Assembly (NCBI GenBank): GCA_014384515.1
Contig: JACNFS010000093.1
Span: 1 to 13,136, forward strand
Reading direction: 5' to 3'
DNA: 13,136 bases
Origin: Dehalococcoidia bacterium
GTDB taxonomy: Bacteria > Chloroflexota > Dehalococcoidia > GIF9 > UBA5629
The position numbers and the translations under genes are program-made. The notes under the pieces are model-generated. The model searched no databases, was not told the DNA's origin, and saw only the letters and a list, made by a program, of their open reading frames with translations. How positions within the stretch are numbered: position 1 is the stretch's first letter; every line of letters begins with the position of its first letter. Below are positions 1 to 7,831 of this stretch, piece after piece.

Positions 1-63
1 AACGCTGAAGCTGATGCCTTAGCGAGTGCAGCGTTGAAGAAATTTCTCAGACAGGATACCTAG
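1..63 (+). CDS. C-terminal fragment of a probable ribonuclease HI-family protein
   Basis: The window opens inside a reading frame whose last 20 codons read NAEADALASAALKKFLRQDT before a TAG at 61-63. The pattern N-x-x-AD-x-LA-x-x-AL is the conserved last helix of RNase H-fold proteins, where the Asp is part of the metal-binding active site that cuts the RNA strand of RNA-DNA hybrids. Only this tail is visible, so the rest of the protein and its start lie left of the window. The call rests on one short motif and on the stop position. An unrelated protein with a similar tail is possible. Confidence 0.5.
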   Translation, partial: NAEADALASAALKKFLRQDT

Positions 64-90
64 ATTTGGCGTTGTTTGGCAATCCTAATC

Positions 91-340
91 GTCGTTCTGA
101 GCGAAGCGAAGAATCTAGAGACCCTTCGCTGTGGCCAACTTGAAACTTAAAAGCCAAAAGTCAAAATGACAAATAGAAATGTAAATATTGTTTCTTGTAT
201 TTCAGAGTCAGCCCGTAGGTTGCTTTCTGAATCTTAATCTGTCATTTTGCATTTTTGTCCTTAACTTTTACATTTCGACCAAAACCTTTCCGTTGCCCCT
301 TTGCTATGCCCAGATTTCGGCTCAGGGTGACAAGCAAATA
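91..340. repeat. Degenerate palindromic intergenic repeat, copy A
   Basis: This stretch of about 250 bases has no credible gene. It starts with a 'ttctgagcgaagcgaagaat' block (95-114), then 'cccttcgctgt' (122-132). From about 141 it aligns by eye with 9194-9340: both contain an 'aagccaaaa...aaaatgacaa' block, a central 'tt(c/t)agag' block, an 'aacttttgcatttcg'-like block, and end in 'gctcagggtgacaa'. The two outer blocks are roughly inverted to each other ('caaaatgacaaa' at 162-173 against 'gtcattttgc' at 241-250), so the element can fold back on itself like a MITE or REP-type element. No transposase is present. Short frames inside it look like chance. Confidence 0.6.
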
Positions 341-350
341 TTCTCTAGAT

Positions 351-379
351 TTGACGGGCCTTTAGCTGAGGTGTAGAGT
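351..379 (+). promoter_or_regulatory. Sigma-70-type promoter for RNase P RNA
   Basis: A -35 box TTGACG (351-356) is followed after exactly 17 bases by TAGAGT (374-379). Transcription would start near 385-386, which is where the P1 helix of the RNase P RNA begins. This agreement between box spacing and the RNA 5' end is the main support. Confidence 0.55.
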
Positions 380-385
380 GATAGT

Positions 386-751
386 GGGCCAAGTAGACCG
401 GGTGATCGCTCTGGTTTGGCGTTAAGAATCAGGGAGGAAAGTCCGAGCTCCACCAGGCAGGGTGCTGGATAACGTCCAGGAGGGGTGACCCTACGGAAAG
501 TGCCACAGAAACATACCGCTCTCCACATTGAGAGTAAGGGTGAAATGGTGAGGTAAGAGCTCACCAGCGGCTAGGTGACTAGTCGGCTGGGTAAACCCCA
601 CCCGGAGCAAGACCGAATAGGGGGCAGGGGGACGCCTGGCCCTAACCCCGGGTTGGTCGCTTGACCTCGATGGTAACATCGGGGCTAGATGGATGGTCAC
701 CACCCCGACTCTGTCGGGGTACAGAACTCGGCTTATAGGTCTACTCGGCCC
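386..751 (+). ncRNA. rnpB: RNase P RNA, bacterial type A
   Basis: This is the catalytic RNA of ribonuclease P, which trims the 5' leader from precursor tRNAs together with the small protein RnpA. The conserved core is recognisable: 'gaggaaagtccgagctcc' (435-452), 'acagaaa' with 'accgc' (505-520), 'gtaagagctcaccagcggc' (553-571), 'gtaaaccccacccggagcaa' (591-610) with 'gaccgaatag' following, and the 3' side 'acagaactcggcttat' (721-736). Helix P1 closes the molecule: 'gggcc-a-agtagacc' (386-399) pairs with 'ggtctact-c-ggccc' (738-751). Total length of about 366 nt is normal for this class. A promoter 7 bases upstream fits the 5' end. Apparent reading frames within it are artefacts. Confidence 0.95.
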
Positions 752-779
752 TCTGTCTTTAGAGGGGTATTCACCCTCT
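749..779 (+). terminator. Weak 3' hairpins after RNase P RNA
   Basis: Two mutually exclusive 6-bp stems share the block 'agaggg' (761-766): it can pair with 'ccctct' at 749-754, which overlaps the P1 helix, or with 'ccctct' at 774-779. No run of T follows ('gttgcttctc'), so this is at best a weak or processing-type end. Confidence 0.3.
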
Positions 780-929
780 GTTGCTTCTCAATGTCTTCCA
801 CCGGGGATGAAAAAATTTCAGAAAACTTCTAGCTTTGCAAAGCAGGAAACAGGGGTAAGCACCTTAGTCGATGTATCATTCAAGGCGAAACCAAAGGGGA
901 AAAGGCAAGCTCAGTGCCCGTGAACGGCC

Positions 930-958
930 TTGTGTTAACCTATTCAAGGCACTAAACT
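930..958 (+). promoter_or_regulatory. Possible weak promoter before the 76-aa gene
   Basis: TTGTGT (930-935), 17 bases, then TAAACT (953-958) gives a weak sigma-70 match about 28 nt upstream of the ATG at 993. The rest of 780-992 shows only a 12-nt palindrome 'gctttgcaaagc' (832-843) and no convincing gene. Confidence 0.22.
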
Positions 959-992
959 TCTGGTAACCCTTGGGAACTGTTCTTCAAACGCT

Positions 993-1223
993 ATGAATTC
1001 TCTGGATCCTCAACTTCGCGATTTTGTTTTGTTTTGCGTCGAGCGGCGCGGCAAGGATTGGCCAGCTCTTTACGATGAGATGGCTATGGTAGCCGGGCAG
1101 GGTCTATTTAGAGGATTGGGCCACACCGAGCTTAGGCAACTTGGATTCTCTTTGGCGCTGGGCCGTTTGGACGAGACCATTGAGCTGGTGAAGCAAGCCA
1201 TTGCTCACGACGATCAAGTCTAG
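993..1223 (+). CDS. Small conserved-looking protein of unknown function, 76 aa
   Basis: I do not recognise this protein family. The frame runs from ATG at 993 to a TAG and encodes a soluble, mainly helical 76-residue protein with no signal peptide or membrane segment. Visible features are an RRGKDW stretch (residues 18-23), a Gly-rich turn 'GQGLFRGLGHTELRQLG' (35-51), and an amphipathic helix ending in ETIELVKQAI. The composition looks like a real protein rather than a shadow frame, and no longer gene competes for the space. The ribosome site is weak: no clear GGAGG, only 'gggaac' further upstream. It lies 78 nt before the S41 peptidase start, but that gene seems to have its own promoter. The call as a real gene is moderate. 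Confidence 0.5.
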   Translation: MNSLDPQLRDFVLFCVERRGKDWPALYDEMAMVAGQGLFRGLGHTELRQLGFSLALGRLDETIELVKQAIAHDDQV

Positions 1224-1225
1224 CC

Positions 1226-1254
1226 TTCTTATTCCTGCCGTAAACTGCTACAAT
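1226..1254 (+). promoter_or_regulatory. Extended -10 promoter for the S41 peptidase
   Basis: TACAAT (1249-1254) is preceded by TG one base upstream (1246-1247), which makes an extended -10. The -35 match is poor (TTCTTA at 1226-1231, 17-base spacer), as is usual when the TG extension is present. Transcription would begin near 1261, about 40 nt before the ATG at 1302. Confidence 0.4.
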
Positions 1255-1301
1255 ATCTTCCGTATTATCTGCATTACCTGCTGGATAGACGGAGGCAAAC
1301 T

Positions 1302-2549
1302 ATGGGTGTAAAGCGAAATATCGCGCTGTTTCTAGGATTGATCATTCTCTTACTTTCCCTTCCAATCGTTGGTGCTGGCTGCGGCCTGGTTGTTGAAGAG
1401 TCACCATCTGATGTGTCTCCTCAAATGGAGACTGACCTGCCTGCTGAACCGAGTGCAGGTCCGCCCCCTCAGGTGGATACTGATCTACCCGCTGAGTTTG
1501 ATATTATCGCGGAGACTTGGAGGATGTTGTCTGAGGAGTACGTGGACAAGGATAAACTCGATGCCGAAAAGTTGAGCCAGGGAGCGGTTAGAGGCATGAT
1601 TGAGGCACTGGATGACCCTTATAGCGCTTATGTTGATCCTGAGGGTTACCAGTTGGAATTGACCAGCCTGACGGGCAAATACCAGGGTATTGGCGCTTAC
1701 ATTGGCGTTACGGACGATCAGCTGATAATTATTGCTCCGATTGCTGGCTCGCCTGCGGAGAAGGCTGGGATCAAGCCCGGAGATAAAATCATGGAAATCA
1801 ACGGTGAGCCTAGCTCGGAAATGAGTGCAAGTGAGGCGGCTCTCAAAATCCGGGGACCTGCGGGTACTTCGGTTGTCCTTCTTGTCCTTCATGAAGGGGA
1901 GAGCGACGCGGTGGAGGTTGTCATAATGCGGAGCGAGATAGAGCTGGAGAGCGTTGTTGCTGAAATGCGCGGCGATATTGCCTACATCAGGATAACTCAA
2001 TTTTTGGGGTCTACTGGCAGTGATTTGCGTGCGGCTCTCAAAGACGTGATTGATGAGGGGGCGACTGGCATCGTTCTTGACCTTCGTGATAACCCCGGTG
2101 GCGTACTCGCTGCAGCGGTCGATGTCGCCAGTCAATTCCTGGCTAGTGGGATAGTTGTCGATGTTGTGTATGGCGAGGACAGGCGCAGTTCGCTGTCAGT
2201 AAAGCCAGGCGGCATAGCTATTGATTTGCCGCTTATTGTCCTCGTGAACAATTATAGTGCTAGTGCGAGTGAAATAGTGGCTGGTGCTCTTCAGGACTAC
2301 GGCCGGGCTAAGCTAGCTGGTAGCGGAACCTTCGGCAAAGGCAGCGTTCAGTTGATCCGCAATCTCAGGGATGGCTCAGCTCTGCATCTAACCGCGGCTC
2401 GCTGGTACACTCCCTCTGGAAGACCGATAGAGGGTGTTGGACTCACGCCGGACTTTTTGCTTGAACTGGAAGATGAGGAACTCGTCGACTGGGCTATCGA
2501 TTATCTCAAGAGTCAAGTTACCGCTCATTGTTTGTTACTTGGGGCTTGA
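1302..2549 (+). CDS. S41 family carboxy-terminal processing peptidase, probable lipoprotein
   Basis: A periplasmic or cell-surface serine protease of the CtpA/Prc type, which trims C-termini of exported proteins. An N-terminal hydrophobic segment (residues 6-25) ends in GAGC, so Cys27 may be lipidated, although the lipobox is atypical. A Pro/Glu-rich linker (about 32-65) carries a short tandem repeat. A helical region follows, then a PDZ domain (about 125-210) that would bind substrate C-termini, then the protease core. The Ser-Lys dyad is seen as Ser321 in SASASE and Lys346 in TFGKG, 25 residues apart as in Prc (Ser430/Lys455). The length of 415 aa is normal. The start is set by GGAGG at 1291-1295, 6 nt from the ATG. 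It converges on the nitroreductase at the end of the his operon. Its substrates cannot be told from sequence. Confidence 0.92.
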   Translation: MGVKRNIALFLGLIILLLSLPIVGAGCGLVVEESPSDVSPQMETDLPAEPSAGPPPQVDTDLPAEFDIIAETWRMLSEEYVDKDKLDAEKLSQGAVRGMIEALDDPYSAYVDPEGYQLELTSLTGKYQGIGAYIGVTDDQLIIIAPIAGSPAEKAGIKPGDKIMEINGEPSSEMSASEAALKIRGPAGTSVVLLVLHEGESDAVEVVIMRSEIELESVVAEMRGDIAYIRITQFLGSTGSDLRAALKDVIDEGATGIVLDLRDNPGGVLAAAVDVASQFLASGIVVDVVYGEDRRSSLSVKPGGIAIDLPLIVLVNNYSASASEIVAGALQDYGRAKLAGSGTFGKGSVQLIRNLRDGSALHLTAARWYTPSGRPIEGVGLTPDFLLELEDEELVDWAIDYLKSQVTAHCLLLGA

Positions 2550-2582
2550 GGGAGTGTTTAGTAACCCTACATGTCTTCCGAG

Positions 2583-2609
2583 CCCTTCGCTATCGCTCAG
2601 GGTGACAAG
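2583..2609. repeat. Short copy of the 'gctcagggtgaca' repeat arm
   Basis: 'cccttcgctatcgctcaggg' (2583-2602) followed by tgacaag matches 9309-9334 with a single base change, and more loosely the end of copy A. It lies in the 97-bp gap between the convergent peptidase and nitroreductase genes, which has no clear intrinsic terminator. It looks like a solo arm of the longer palindromic repeat. Confidence 0.6.
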
Positions 2610-2646
2610 TAAGCAGCCTGCTTTGAGAGAAGAGACAGAGCCGATG

Positions 2647-3315
2647 TTATATCCCCCGCCAGGTAACTATGTTGGCAAGTGGCTCGCGGGTGCTCTGTAG
2701 CTTGTTTGCCGGGAAGTCCCAATCCGGGTATCCGATGGCTATTCCGATGACAAGCTTCTTGGATTCAGGGATGCCGGCGATTTGTCTCACTACTTTGGAG
2801 TAGCTCACTACCATGCCGTTTATACACGTTCCGAGGCCGTGGTTCACCGCTGCCAGTGCTATAGTCTGAGCTACTGTGCCGAGGCCGAACATTGACAGAA
2901 AGGTGCCGCTAATCTCTTCATCCATGCTGACTATTATGAGGTTGGGGGCATCGAAAGCACGCAGTAGTTTCAGGAACCACTGGTTTTTCTTTTCAGTGTC
3001 TTCCCGGCCGATACCCATGAGCTGGTATAGCGCGATACCCACTTCTACTTGGCGCTTCCGGTAGACTCCCGTGAAAGCCTCGATAGGCAAATCTGCATCG
3101 GGCGCTGCACCGGCTCGGAACTGTTCCTCCAAAGCTTGTCTCAAATCGTCCAGCACCTTACCGCCCAAGACAGTGAACTCCCAGGGTTGGGTGTTCATTC
3201 CTGACGGAGCGCGTGTTGCCACCTCCAAGATTTCGGTCAGCACTTCTTTGGGAACTGGGGTTGTCTTGTAGCCCCGGATACTCTTCCTGGACTTTATGGC
3301 TTCTATAAGCTCCAT
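2647..3315 (-). CDS. Nitroreductase-family FMN oxidoreductase
   Basis: A 222-residue member of the nitroreductase superfamily, normally a homodimer that binds FMN and uses NAD(P)H to reduce nitroaromatics, quinones or flavin-like compounds. FMN-binding signatures are in order: SRKSIRGY (9-16), APSGMNTQPWEF (36-47), a Gly-rich HGLGTC (159-164), and GIAIGYPD (191-198) with a late Arg (R210 in TREPL). It starts 23 nt after the hisB stop with a strong ribosome site, AGGAGGGG (+ strand 3322-3329), and so is probably the last gene of the his operon. No separate promoter is evident. Its physiological substrate is not shown by sequence; a link to histidine synthesis is only positional. The family is broad and includes dehalogenases and ring-modifying enzymes. 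Confidence 0.88.
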   Translation of the reverse strand: MELIEAIKSRKSIRGYKTTPVPKEVLTEILEVATRAPSGMNTQPWEFTVLGGKVLDDLRQALEEQFRAGAAPDADLPIEAFTGVYRKRQVEVGIALYQLMGIGREDTEKKNQWFLKLLRAFDAPNLIIVSMDEEISGTFLSMFGLGTVAQTIALAAVNHGLGTCINGMVVSYSKVVRQIAGIPESKKLVIGIAIGYPDWDFPANKLQSTREPLANIVTWRGI

Positions 3316-3338
3316 TGAATTCCCCTCCTTTTGGAAAC

Positions 3339-3929
3339 TTAGCTCTCGATACTATCCTTGGTGCTTGGTGTTCTGCCAGCGATGCGCTCGTCAATGCGAG
3401 TTGCAGCATCCAGGGCCCGGGCCAGGGCTTTGAACAACGCTTCGGCTTTGTGATGGTCATTGACGCCACTGAGGATTCTTGCATGGATATTAAGCTTTGC
3501 CTCGCAGGCAAAGGAGACGAAGAAATGGCGAATCAGGTCAGCGGACATTTCGCTGATGCTGGTATTATCGAAGGACGCCTCAAACGCTGCATAACCCCTG
3601 CCCCCGATATCCAGGGCTACCATGGCTAGGGTGTCATCCATAGGCACCACGGCGTGAGACATTCTGACTATTCCTTGCCTATCGCCCAAAGCTTGGCTGA
3701 AGGCTTTGCCTAGGGAAATGGCTACATCTTCGACCACGTGGTGTTGGTCGGAGCCTGTGGCCGAGAGCCTTATATCAAAGATTCCATGCTGGGCCAATTG
3801 ACTCAACATATGGTCAAAGAATCTGATTCCGGTGGTGATTTCGAATTGGCTCCTGCCGTCGATATTCAACTCTATCTTGATGGAAGTCTCTTTGGTTTCC
3901 CGAGTTACAGTTGCTTTTCTTTCAGGCAT
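3339..3929 (-). CDS. hisB: Imidazoleglycerol-phosphate dehydratase
   Basis: Catalyses dehydration of imidazole glycerol phosphate to imidazole acetol phosphate in histidine synthesis; the enzyme is a Mn-dependent 24-mer in the cytoplasm. With the start used here it has 196 residues, the normal length for a stand-alone dehydratase; there is no fused phosphatase domain. The metal ligands are visible as DQHHVVED (61-68) and NDHHKAEA (157-164), with FFDHML at 37-42. I chose ATG at 3929 because it has AGAGG 8 nt upstream and gives the usual N-terminus. A TTG 21 codons earlier would run back into hisC and add residues unlike the family. It follows hisC after a 37-nt gap. Histidinol phosphatase must be encoded elsewhere. 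Confidence 0.95.
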   Translation of the reverse strand: MPERKATVTRETKETSIKIELNIDGRSQFEITTGIRFFDHMLSQLAQHGIFDIRLSATGSDQHHVVEDVAISLGKAFSQALGDRQGIVRMSHAVVPMDDTLAMVALDIGGRGYAAFEASFDNTSISEMSADLIRHFFVSFACEAKLNIHARILSGVNDHHKAEALFKALARALDAATRIDERIAGRTPSTKDSIES

Positions 3930-3966
3930 GCTTTCAACCTCTTTAGGTTCTTTGCTAAGTGCTACA

Positions 3967-5061
3967 TTAACATATTTCTTGCAGTGCGGCAATCAATGCG
4001 TCAGTATGTTCTGGCTTGCCAACGCTGATGCGCAAGCAGTCCTTCAGCTCAGGGGTGTCGAAGTAACGGACAAAGATGCCTTTCGTTTGCAATTCTTGGT
4101 GGATTGTCTTTGCTTTGCCATTGAGCACCGAGCAGAGGAGAAAGTTAGCTTGTGATGGATAGACTCTTAGCCAATCCGCCTCGCCAAGCTTAGTCAAAAG
4201 CCGTTCTCGCTCGTCAACGATTGCCTTGATTGTGCTGCGCAGATAGTCGATGTCCTTCAACGATTCCAGTGATGCCACTTGGGCGGCGGCGTTTACATTA
4301 TATGGTTGTTTTATTCGCATTAGGTATTTGACGATATTAAGGGGGAAGATACCGTAGCCGGCTCTTAGTCCTGCTAGCCCCGCCCATTTGCTGAAGGTAC
4401 GCAGGACTATCAAATTTGAGTGCTCAGGGACCAGGCGGGCCATGGTTACCCCGCTAAATTCGGAATAAGCTTCGTCTATTACCACTATAGTGGCGGTATC
4501 CAGCAGTTCCAAAACTTCGGATTCAGGGGTGAGATTGCCCGAAGGGTTGTTGGGCGAAGCAACAAAGATAACCTTCGTTCGCTTATCTAGAGCTTTCTTT
4601 ATAGCGGCAACATCAATCGAGAAATCTTTCCTCCTGGGTATGTTGACTATCTTGCCGCCACAGACATCGGTGCTGAATGGATACATCCCAAAGGTCGGAG
4701 GACAGTTAATCACTTTATCTCCAGGTTGGACAAATAGACGCAGGACAAGGTCAATGAGTTCGTCACTGCCACTGCCAGCAATGATATGCTCCGAACTCAA
4801 CCCTGTATACTCTTCCAGCGCTTTGCGTAATTCTCGCTGCTCTGGGTCAGGATAGAGGTGGTAGTAAGCATAATTGGCTAGAGCCTGTCTCACCCTGGCT
4901 GAGCAGCCGTAAGGGTTTTCATTGCCATCGAGTTTTATTACTTTTTCCGCCGGAATCTCGGTCCGCTGGCTCAGTACATCGGTTGGCTCAACAGGAGTAT
5001 AGGCCTTCATGGCTTTGAGCTCGGGTCTCATTAATTGTTCGATATTCTCAGGCGAAATCAC
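3967..5061 (-). CDS. hisC: Histidinol-phosphate aminotransferase
   Basis: PLP enzyme of fold type I that transfers the amino group from glutamate to imidazole acetol phosphate, giving histidinol phosphate. Its 364 residues are typical. The substrate and cofactor motifs are present: LDGNENPYG (44-52), GSGSDE (96-101), ASPNNPSG (168-175), DEAYSEF (196-202), and the PLP-binding Lys225 in [14 protein letters not shown] late LRISVG (343-348) carries the carboxylate-binding Arg. The start is a GTG at 5061 whose four bases GTGA overlap the TGA stop of hisD, which implies translational coupling; GAGGAAGAG lies upstream of it. Some proteins of this family act on aromatic amino acids, but the position inside the his operon argues for HisC. 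Confidence 0.95.
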   Translation of the reverse strand: MISPENIEQLMRPELKAMKAYTPVEPTDVLSQRTEIPAEKVIKLDGNENPYGCSARVRQALANYAYYHLYPDPEQRELRKALEEYTGLSSEHIIAGSGSDELIDLVLRLFVQPGDKVINCPPTFGMYPFSTDVCGGKIVNIPRRKDFSIDVAAIKKALDKRTKVIFVASPNNPSGNLTPESEVLELLDTATIVVIDEAYSEFSGVTMARLVPEHSNLIVLRTFSKWAGLAGLRAGYGIFPLNIVKYLMRIKQPYNVNAAAQVASLESLKDIDYLRSTIKAIVDERERLLTKLGEADWLRVYPSQANFLLCSVLNGKAKTIHQELQTKGIFVRYFDTPELKDCLRISVGKPEHTDALIAALQEIC

Positions 5062-6389
5062 TTAATCTCTTCCTCTGTTGTCTGTAATCTTGCCCTGATT
5101 GCTTGGGCATGACCCTCGAGTCCTTCAGCTTCAGCTATAGTTATGGCTGCCTGTGCCAGTTCCTTGCTGTCAGTCTCGTCTAAGGCAACGATGTTGGTGA
5201 CCTTGAGGAAATCTTCAACGCCGAGGGGAGAGCTGAAATGGGCGCTGCCCCCCGTTGGCAAAACATGGCTTGGCCCGGCAATGTAGTCACCCAGGGCTAC
5301 CGGAGAACTGCTGCCCACAAAAATACAGCCGGCATTACGAATTTTCTGGACATGAGTGTCGGCATTGCGCACCATCAGCGACACATGCTCTGGGGCATAG
5401 GAATTGACCAAGTCAATAGCCTCACCTAGACTGTCGACCACAATTATCATACCTCTAGAGCTTATGGCCTCCTGGGCAATAGTCTGCCGTTCCAGCTTTG
5501 CCAACTGGAGCTTGATTTCATTATCCACGCTGTTGGCCAACTCGGGGGAGGTGGTAATCAAGATTGCTGAAGCCAGAGGGTCGTGTTCAGTTTGAGCTAT
5601 GAGGTCGGCGGCGCAAAGGGAGGCGTTAGCAGTGTCATCAGCTACAACTACCACCTCACTAGGTCCCGGAAGGCTCTCGATATCCACTATTCCATAGACC
5701 ATTTTCTTGGCCATAATCACAAAAACGTTGCCTGGACCGCAAATCTTGTTCACTTTTGGCACTGATTCAGTGCCAAAAGCTAAGGCGGCAATGGCTTGAG
5801 CTCCGCCTATCTTGAAAATGCGACTAACCTTGACGATATCAGCCGCCACTAGTGTTGCGGGTGGGATTGTGCCATCTTCTTGGGGCGGAGTAGCCACAAT
5901 AATTTCTTTGACTCCAGCTACTCGTGCCGGGACGGCTGTCATCAGAACCGTGGAGGGATAGGCAGCAGTCCCGCCAGGTACATAAATACCCACGCTGTCC
6001 AGCGGGCTGACTTGTCGCCCCAAACCATGGCTGACAAAGCCAAATTCGAGCCGCTGTTTACAGGTTGAATGAAACTTGTCTATTCTGTTTGCAGCCAGCT
6101 CGAGTGCTGGCACCAGCTTTTTGTCTATCTTTTGGTAAGCCGCCGAAATCTCGCCCCGAGTTACTTCCAGCGAGCTAAGTTTAACCCGGTCCAGTTTTTC
6201 TGTGTAGCTGAGAAGAGCTTCATCGCCCTTGTCACGCACGTCATCGATGATGCGTCTGACTATTTGCTCTGGGGAAAGCTTGTCTTCTGTTACCTTGTGT
6301 TCCACCCCTGATGATAGTGGGGACAACACGAATGGAGCTTCTCTGGCTAGCAACGGTTTTGCCTGGCGAAAACCTTGGATTATTCTCAT
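5058..6389 (-). CDS. hisD: Histidinol dehydrogenase
   Basis: Zn-dependent enzyme that oxidises L-histidinol to L-histidine in two NAD-linked steps, the last reaction of the pathway. The 443-residue protein is full length. Metal ligands equivalent to those of the E. coli enzyme are seen at Gln266 and His269 (QTEHD), Asp368 (LGDYIAGPSH) and His427 (LEGH). The catalytic Glu334-His335 pair is in YAPEHVSL, and the NAD site includes IYVPGG (135-140) and CGPGN (217-221). ATG at 6389 follows the hisG stop by one base, with a weak GAGAG ribosome site, so it probably depends on coupling to hisG. Its stop overlaps the hisC start by 4 nt. Confidence 0.96.
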   Translation of the reverse strand: MRIIQGFRQAKPLLAREAPFVLSPLSSGVEHKVTEDKLSPEQIVRRIIDDVRDKGDEALLSYTEKLDRVKLSSLEVTRGEISAAYQKIDKKLVPALELAANRIDKFHSTCKQRLEFGFVSHGLGRQVSPLDSVGIYVPGGTAAYPSTVLMTAVPARVAGVKEIIVATPPQEDGTIPPATLVAADIVKVSRIFKIGGAQAIAALAFGTESVPKVNKICGPGNVFVIMAKKMVYGIVDIESLPGPSEVVVVADDTANASLCAADLIAQTEHDPLASAILITTSPELANSVDNEIKLQLAKLERQTIAQEAISSRGMIIVVDSLGEAIDLVNSYAPEHVSLMVRNADTHVQKIRNAGCIFVGSSSPVALGDYIAGPSHVLPTGGSAHFSSPLGVEDFLKVTNIVALDETDSKELAQAAITIAEAEGLEGHAQAIRARLQTTEEEIK

Positions 6390-6390
6390 C

Positions 6391-7830
6391 CTAATTACTC
6401 TCGGCCGTCTGGCGAAGGATTTCGACCAGAGAGGCTATTCTTTCTCTCTTGGTGGGAGACGCTAGGCTGTTTTTGTTGCCGATAAGGCAAGCTGTAGATT
6501 TGAAAAGGGTGTCCACAATTCTGAGATTGTGTTCGGCTAAGGTCTTCCCGGTCTGCGTGTTTTCGATAAGCAAGTCAGCGTCTTCAGGCAAGAGGGCTTC
6601 ACTCGCCCCCCAAGTAGGAATCAATTTGTACCGACTGACATGGTTATCGTGAAGATATTTGTCAGCGATATTGATGTACTCAGAGGCTACTCTCAGCGGT
6701 GACAGTCCGCCAGCTTGCATTAGGCGCTTCAAATCGTCGATATCGGCTACAGACAGGTCTTGGCTAACTACTGCCACTACTTTTACTTCACCAAAGCCAA
6801 GTTCGACAAGCTCTGTAGCTGGGCTAGTGGGAAAGCGATAAAGGTGGTCAAGAAGCCAATCTCTGCCAGTTATGGCCAGGTCGAAATTCCCGTTAGCTAC
6901 TTGGAGTGGCATGTCTTGAGGTCTGATTACCTTGACATTAACCCAGTCCAGATTGAAACTTGGGCGCCGTTTGAGCATACGTGCTGAATAGCCTTGCAGC
7001 TCTAGTCCGGCTTTATTGAGGAATTCCGAAGTTGGCGCTTGCTGATGTCCGTCAGGTATAGCAAGCCAGACTTTTTCCTGGCTGAAATCGGGATGGAAGC
7101 TATTAACGCTCCTGGCTGATTTCGGTTTGATTTGTAGCCATGGCTTGGCTGTCGCCCTAAGACCTTGACTGAACCGAGAGATAACTTGGCCAACATTCTT
7201 GGTTTGCCAGCTTTCCTTATTAGCAATAAGAAAGGCACCAGTAGAGAGCAAGGTTTTCAGTGAAACCAAGTTCTGAGCTTTTATTGCCGATTCATTTTGT
7301 GCCCATAGCACAACTAGGTCAGCATTCTCCGGTGGATAGACTTCAGCAGCCCCCCAAACGGGAAGAATCCTGAACTTCCTCAACCTGAGGCTCAAAGCTG
7401 AGGCTTCTGCCAGATTGGGATACTCGGTTACTATGCGCCAGGTATCTTGTCTGTGGGGCAATTCTTGAACGCTGGATATATTTCCGTGCTGGCTGGCTGC
7501 CATGTATAGATTGCCTTTGTTATACTCCAAGCCGAATACTCTGACTAAAGCGCTGGCTGGGTATTTAGCCAGAAGCTCTTCGATCCAGTCCGAGCCGCAG
7601 ATGCCCAAATCGTAATTGCCCACAGCTACTTGGATAGGGATGTCCTTTTCTTGGAACATCTTAGCCGAGAGGTGGGGAAGCCGTGTTGACTGGAGGCGAT
7701 AAACCCGTGTCTTCTGGGTATAGTTTTCGAATTCCAGCCCTATCTCGTTCAAGAAGCAGGCTGTGGCCGGCAAAAGGCTTCCTTTAGGCAAAGCTACCTT
7801 GACATAATCCGACTGAGGTTCAGTTAGCAA
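6391..7830 (-). CDS. hisG: ATP phosphoribosyltransferase catalytic subunit, tandem HisG-HisG fusion
   Basis: HisG condenses ATP and PRPP, the first and feedback-regulated step of histidine synthesis. A short-form HisG is about 210 aa; this frame is 479 aa and contains the module twice, about residues 9-220 and 251-475, joined by a linker of about 30 residues. In the N-half, PKGSL (15-19) and DIP...GNYDLGICGSDWIEE (63-85) are good, but the PRPP loop position reads WAQNESAIKAQNL (176-188). In the C-half, PKGSL is replaced by IPDGH (258-262), while VIRPQDMP (301-308) and the PRPP loop NTQTGKTLAEHNL (424-436) are intact. There is no long-form regulatory ACT-like domain; HisZ next door would regulate it. 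The start is TTG at 7830, one base after the hisZ stop, with GGGAGG 11 nt upstream. No in-frame ATG lies near the N-terminus. Confidence 0.9.
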   Translation of the reverse strand: MLTEPQSDYVKVALPKGSLLPATACFLNEIGLEFENYTQKTRVYRLQSTRLPHLSAKMFQEKDIPIQVAVGNYDLGICGSDWIEELLAKYPASALVRVFGLEYNKGNLYMAASQHGNISSVQELPHRQDTWRIVTEYPNLAEASALSLRLRKFRILPVWGAAEVYPPENADLVVLWAQNESAIKAQNLVSLKTLLSTGAFLIANKESWQTKNVGQVISRFSQGLRATAKPWLQIKPKSARSVNSFHPDFSQEKVWLAIPDGHQQAPTSEFLNKAGLELQGYSARMLKRRPSFNLDWVNVKVIRPQDMPLQVANGNFDLAITGRDWLLDHLYRFPTSPATELVELGFGEVKVVAVVSQDLSVADIDDLKRLMQAGGLSPLRVASEYINIADKYLHDNHVSRYKLIPTWGASEALLPEDADLLIENTQTGKTLAEHNLRIVDTLFKSTACLIGNKNSLASPTKRERIASLVEILRQTAESN

Positions 7831-7831
7831 G

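Noticed and set aside
322..923. Several 60-80 aa frames on both strands
   Set aside because: They overlap the RNase P RNA, its promoter or the flanking repeat, and have no family-like features.
1485..2135. 216-aa minus-strand frame
   Set aside because: It is antisense to the S41 peptidase core, whose PDZ and Ser-Lys motifs are clear; it shows no recognisable domain.
3930..3992. N-terminal extension of HisB from an upstream TTG
   Set aside because: It would overlap hisC and add 21 residues unlike the family; the ATG at 3929 has a good ribosome site and gives the normal length.
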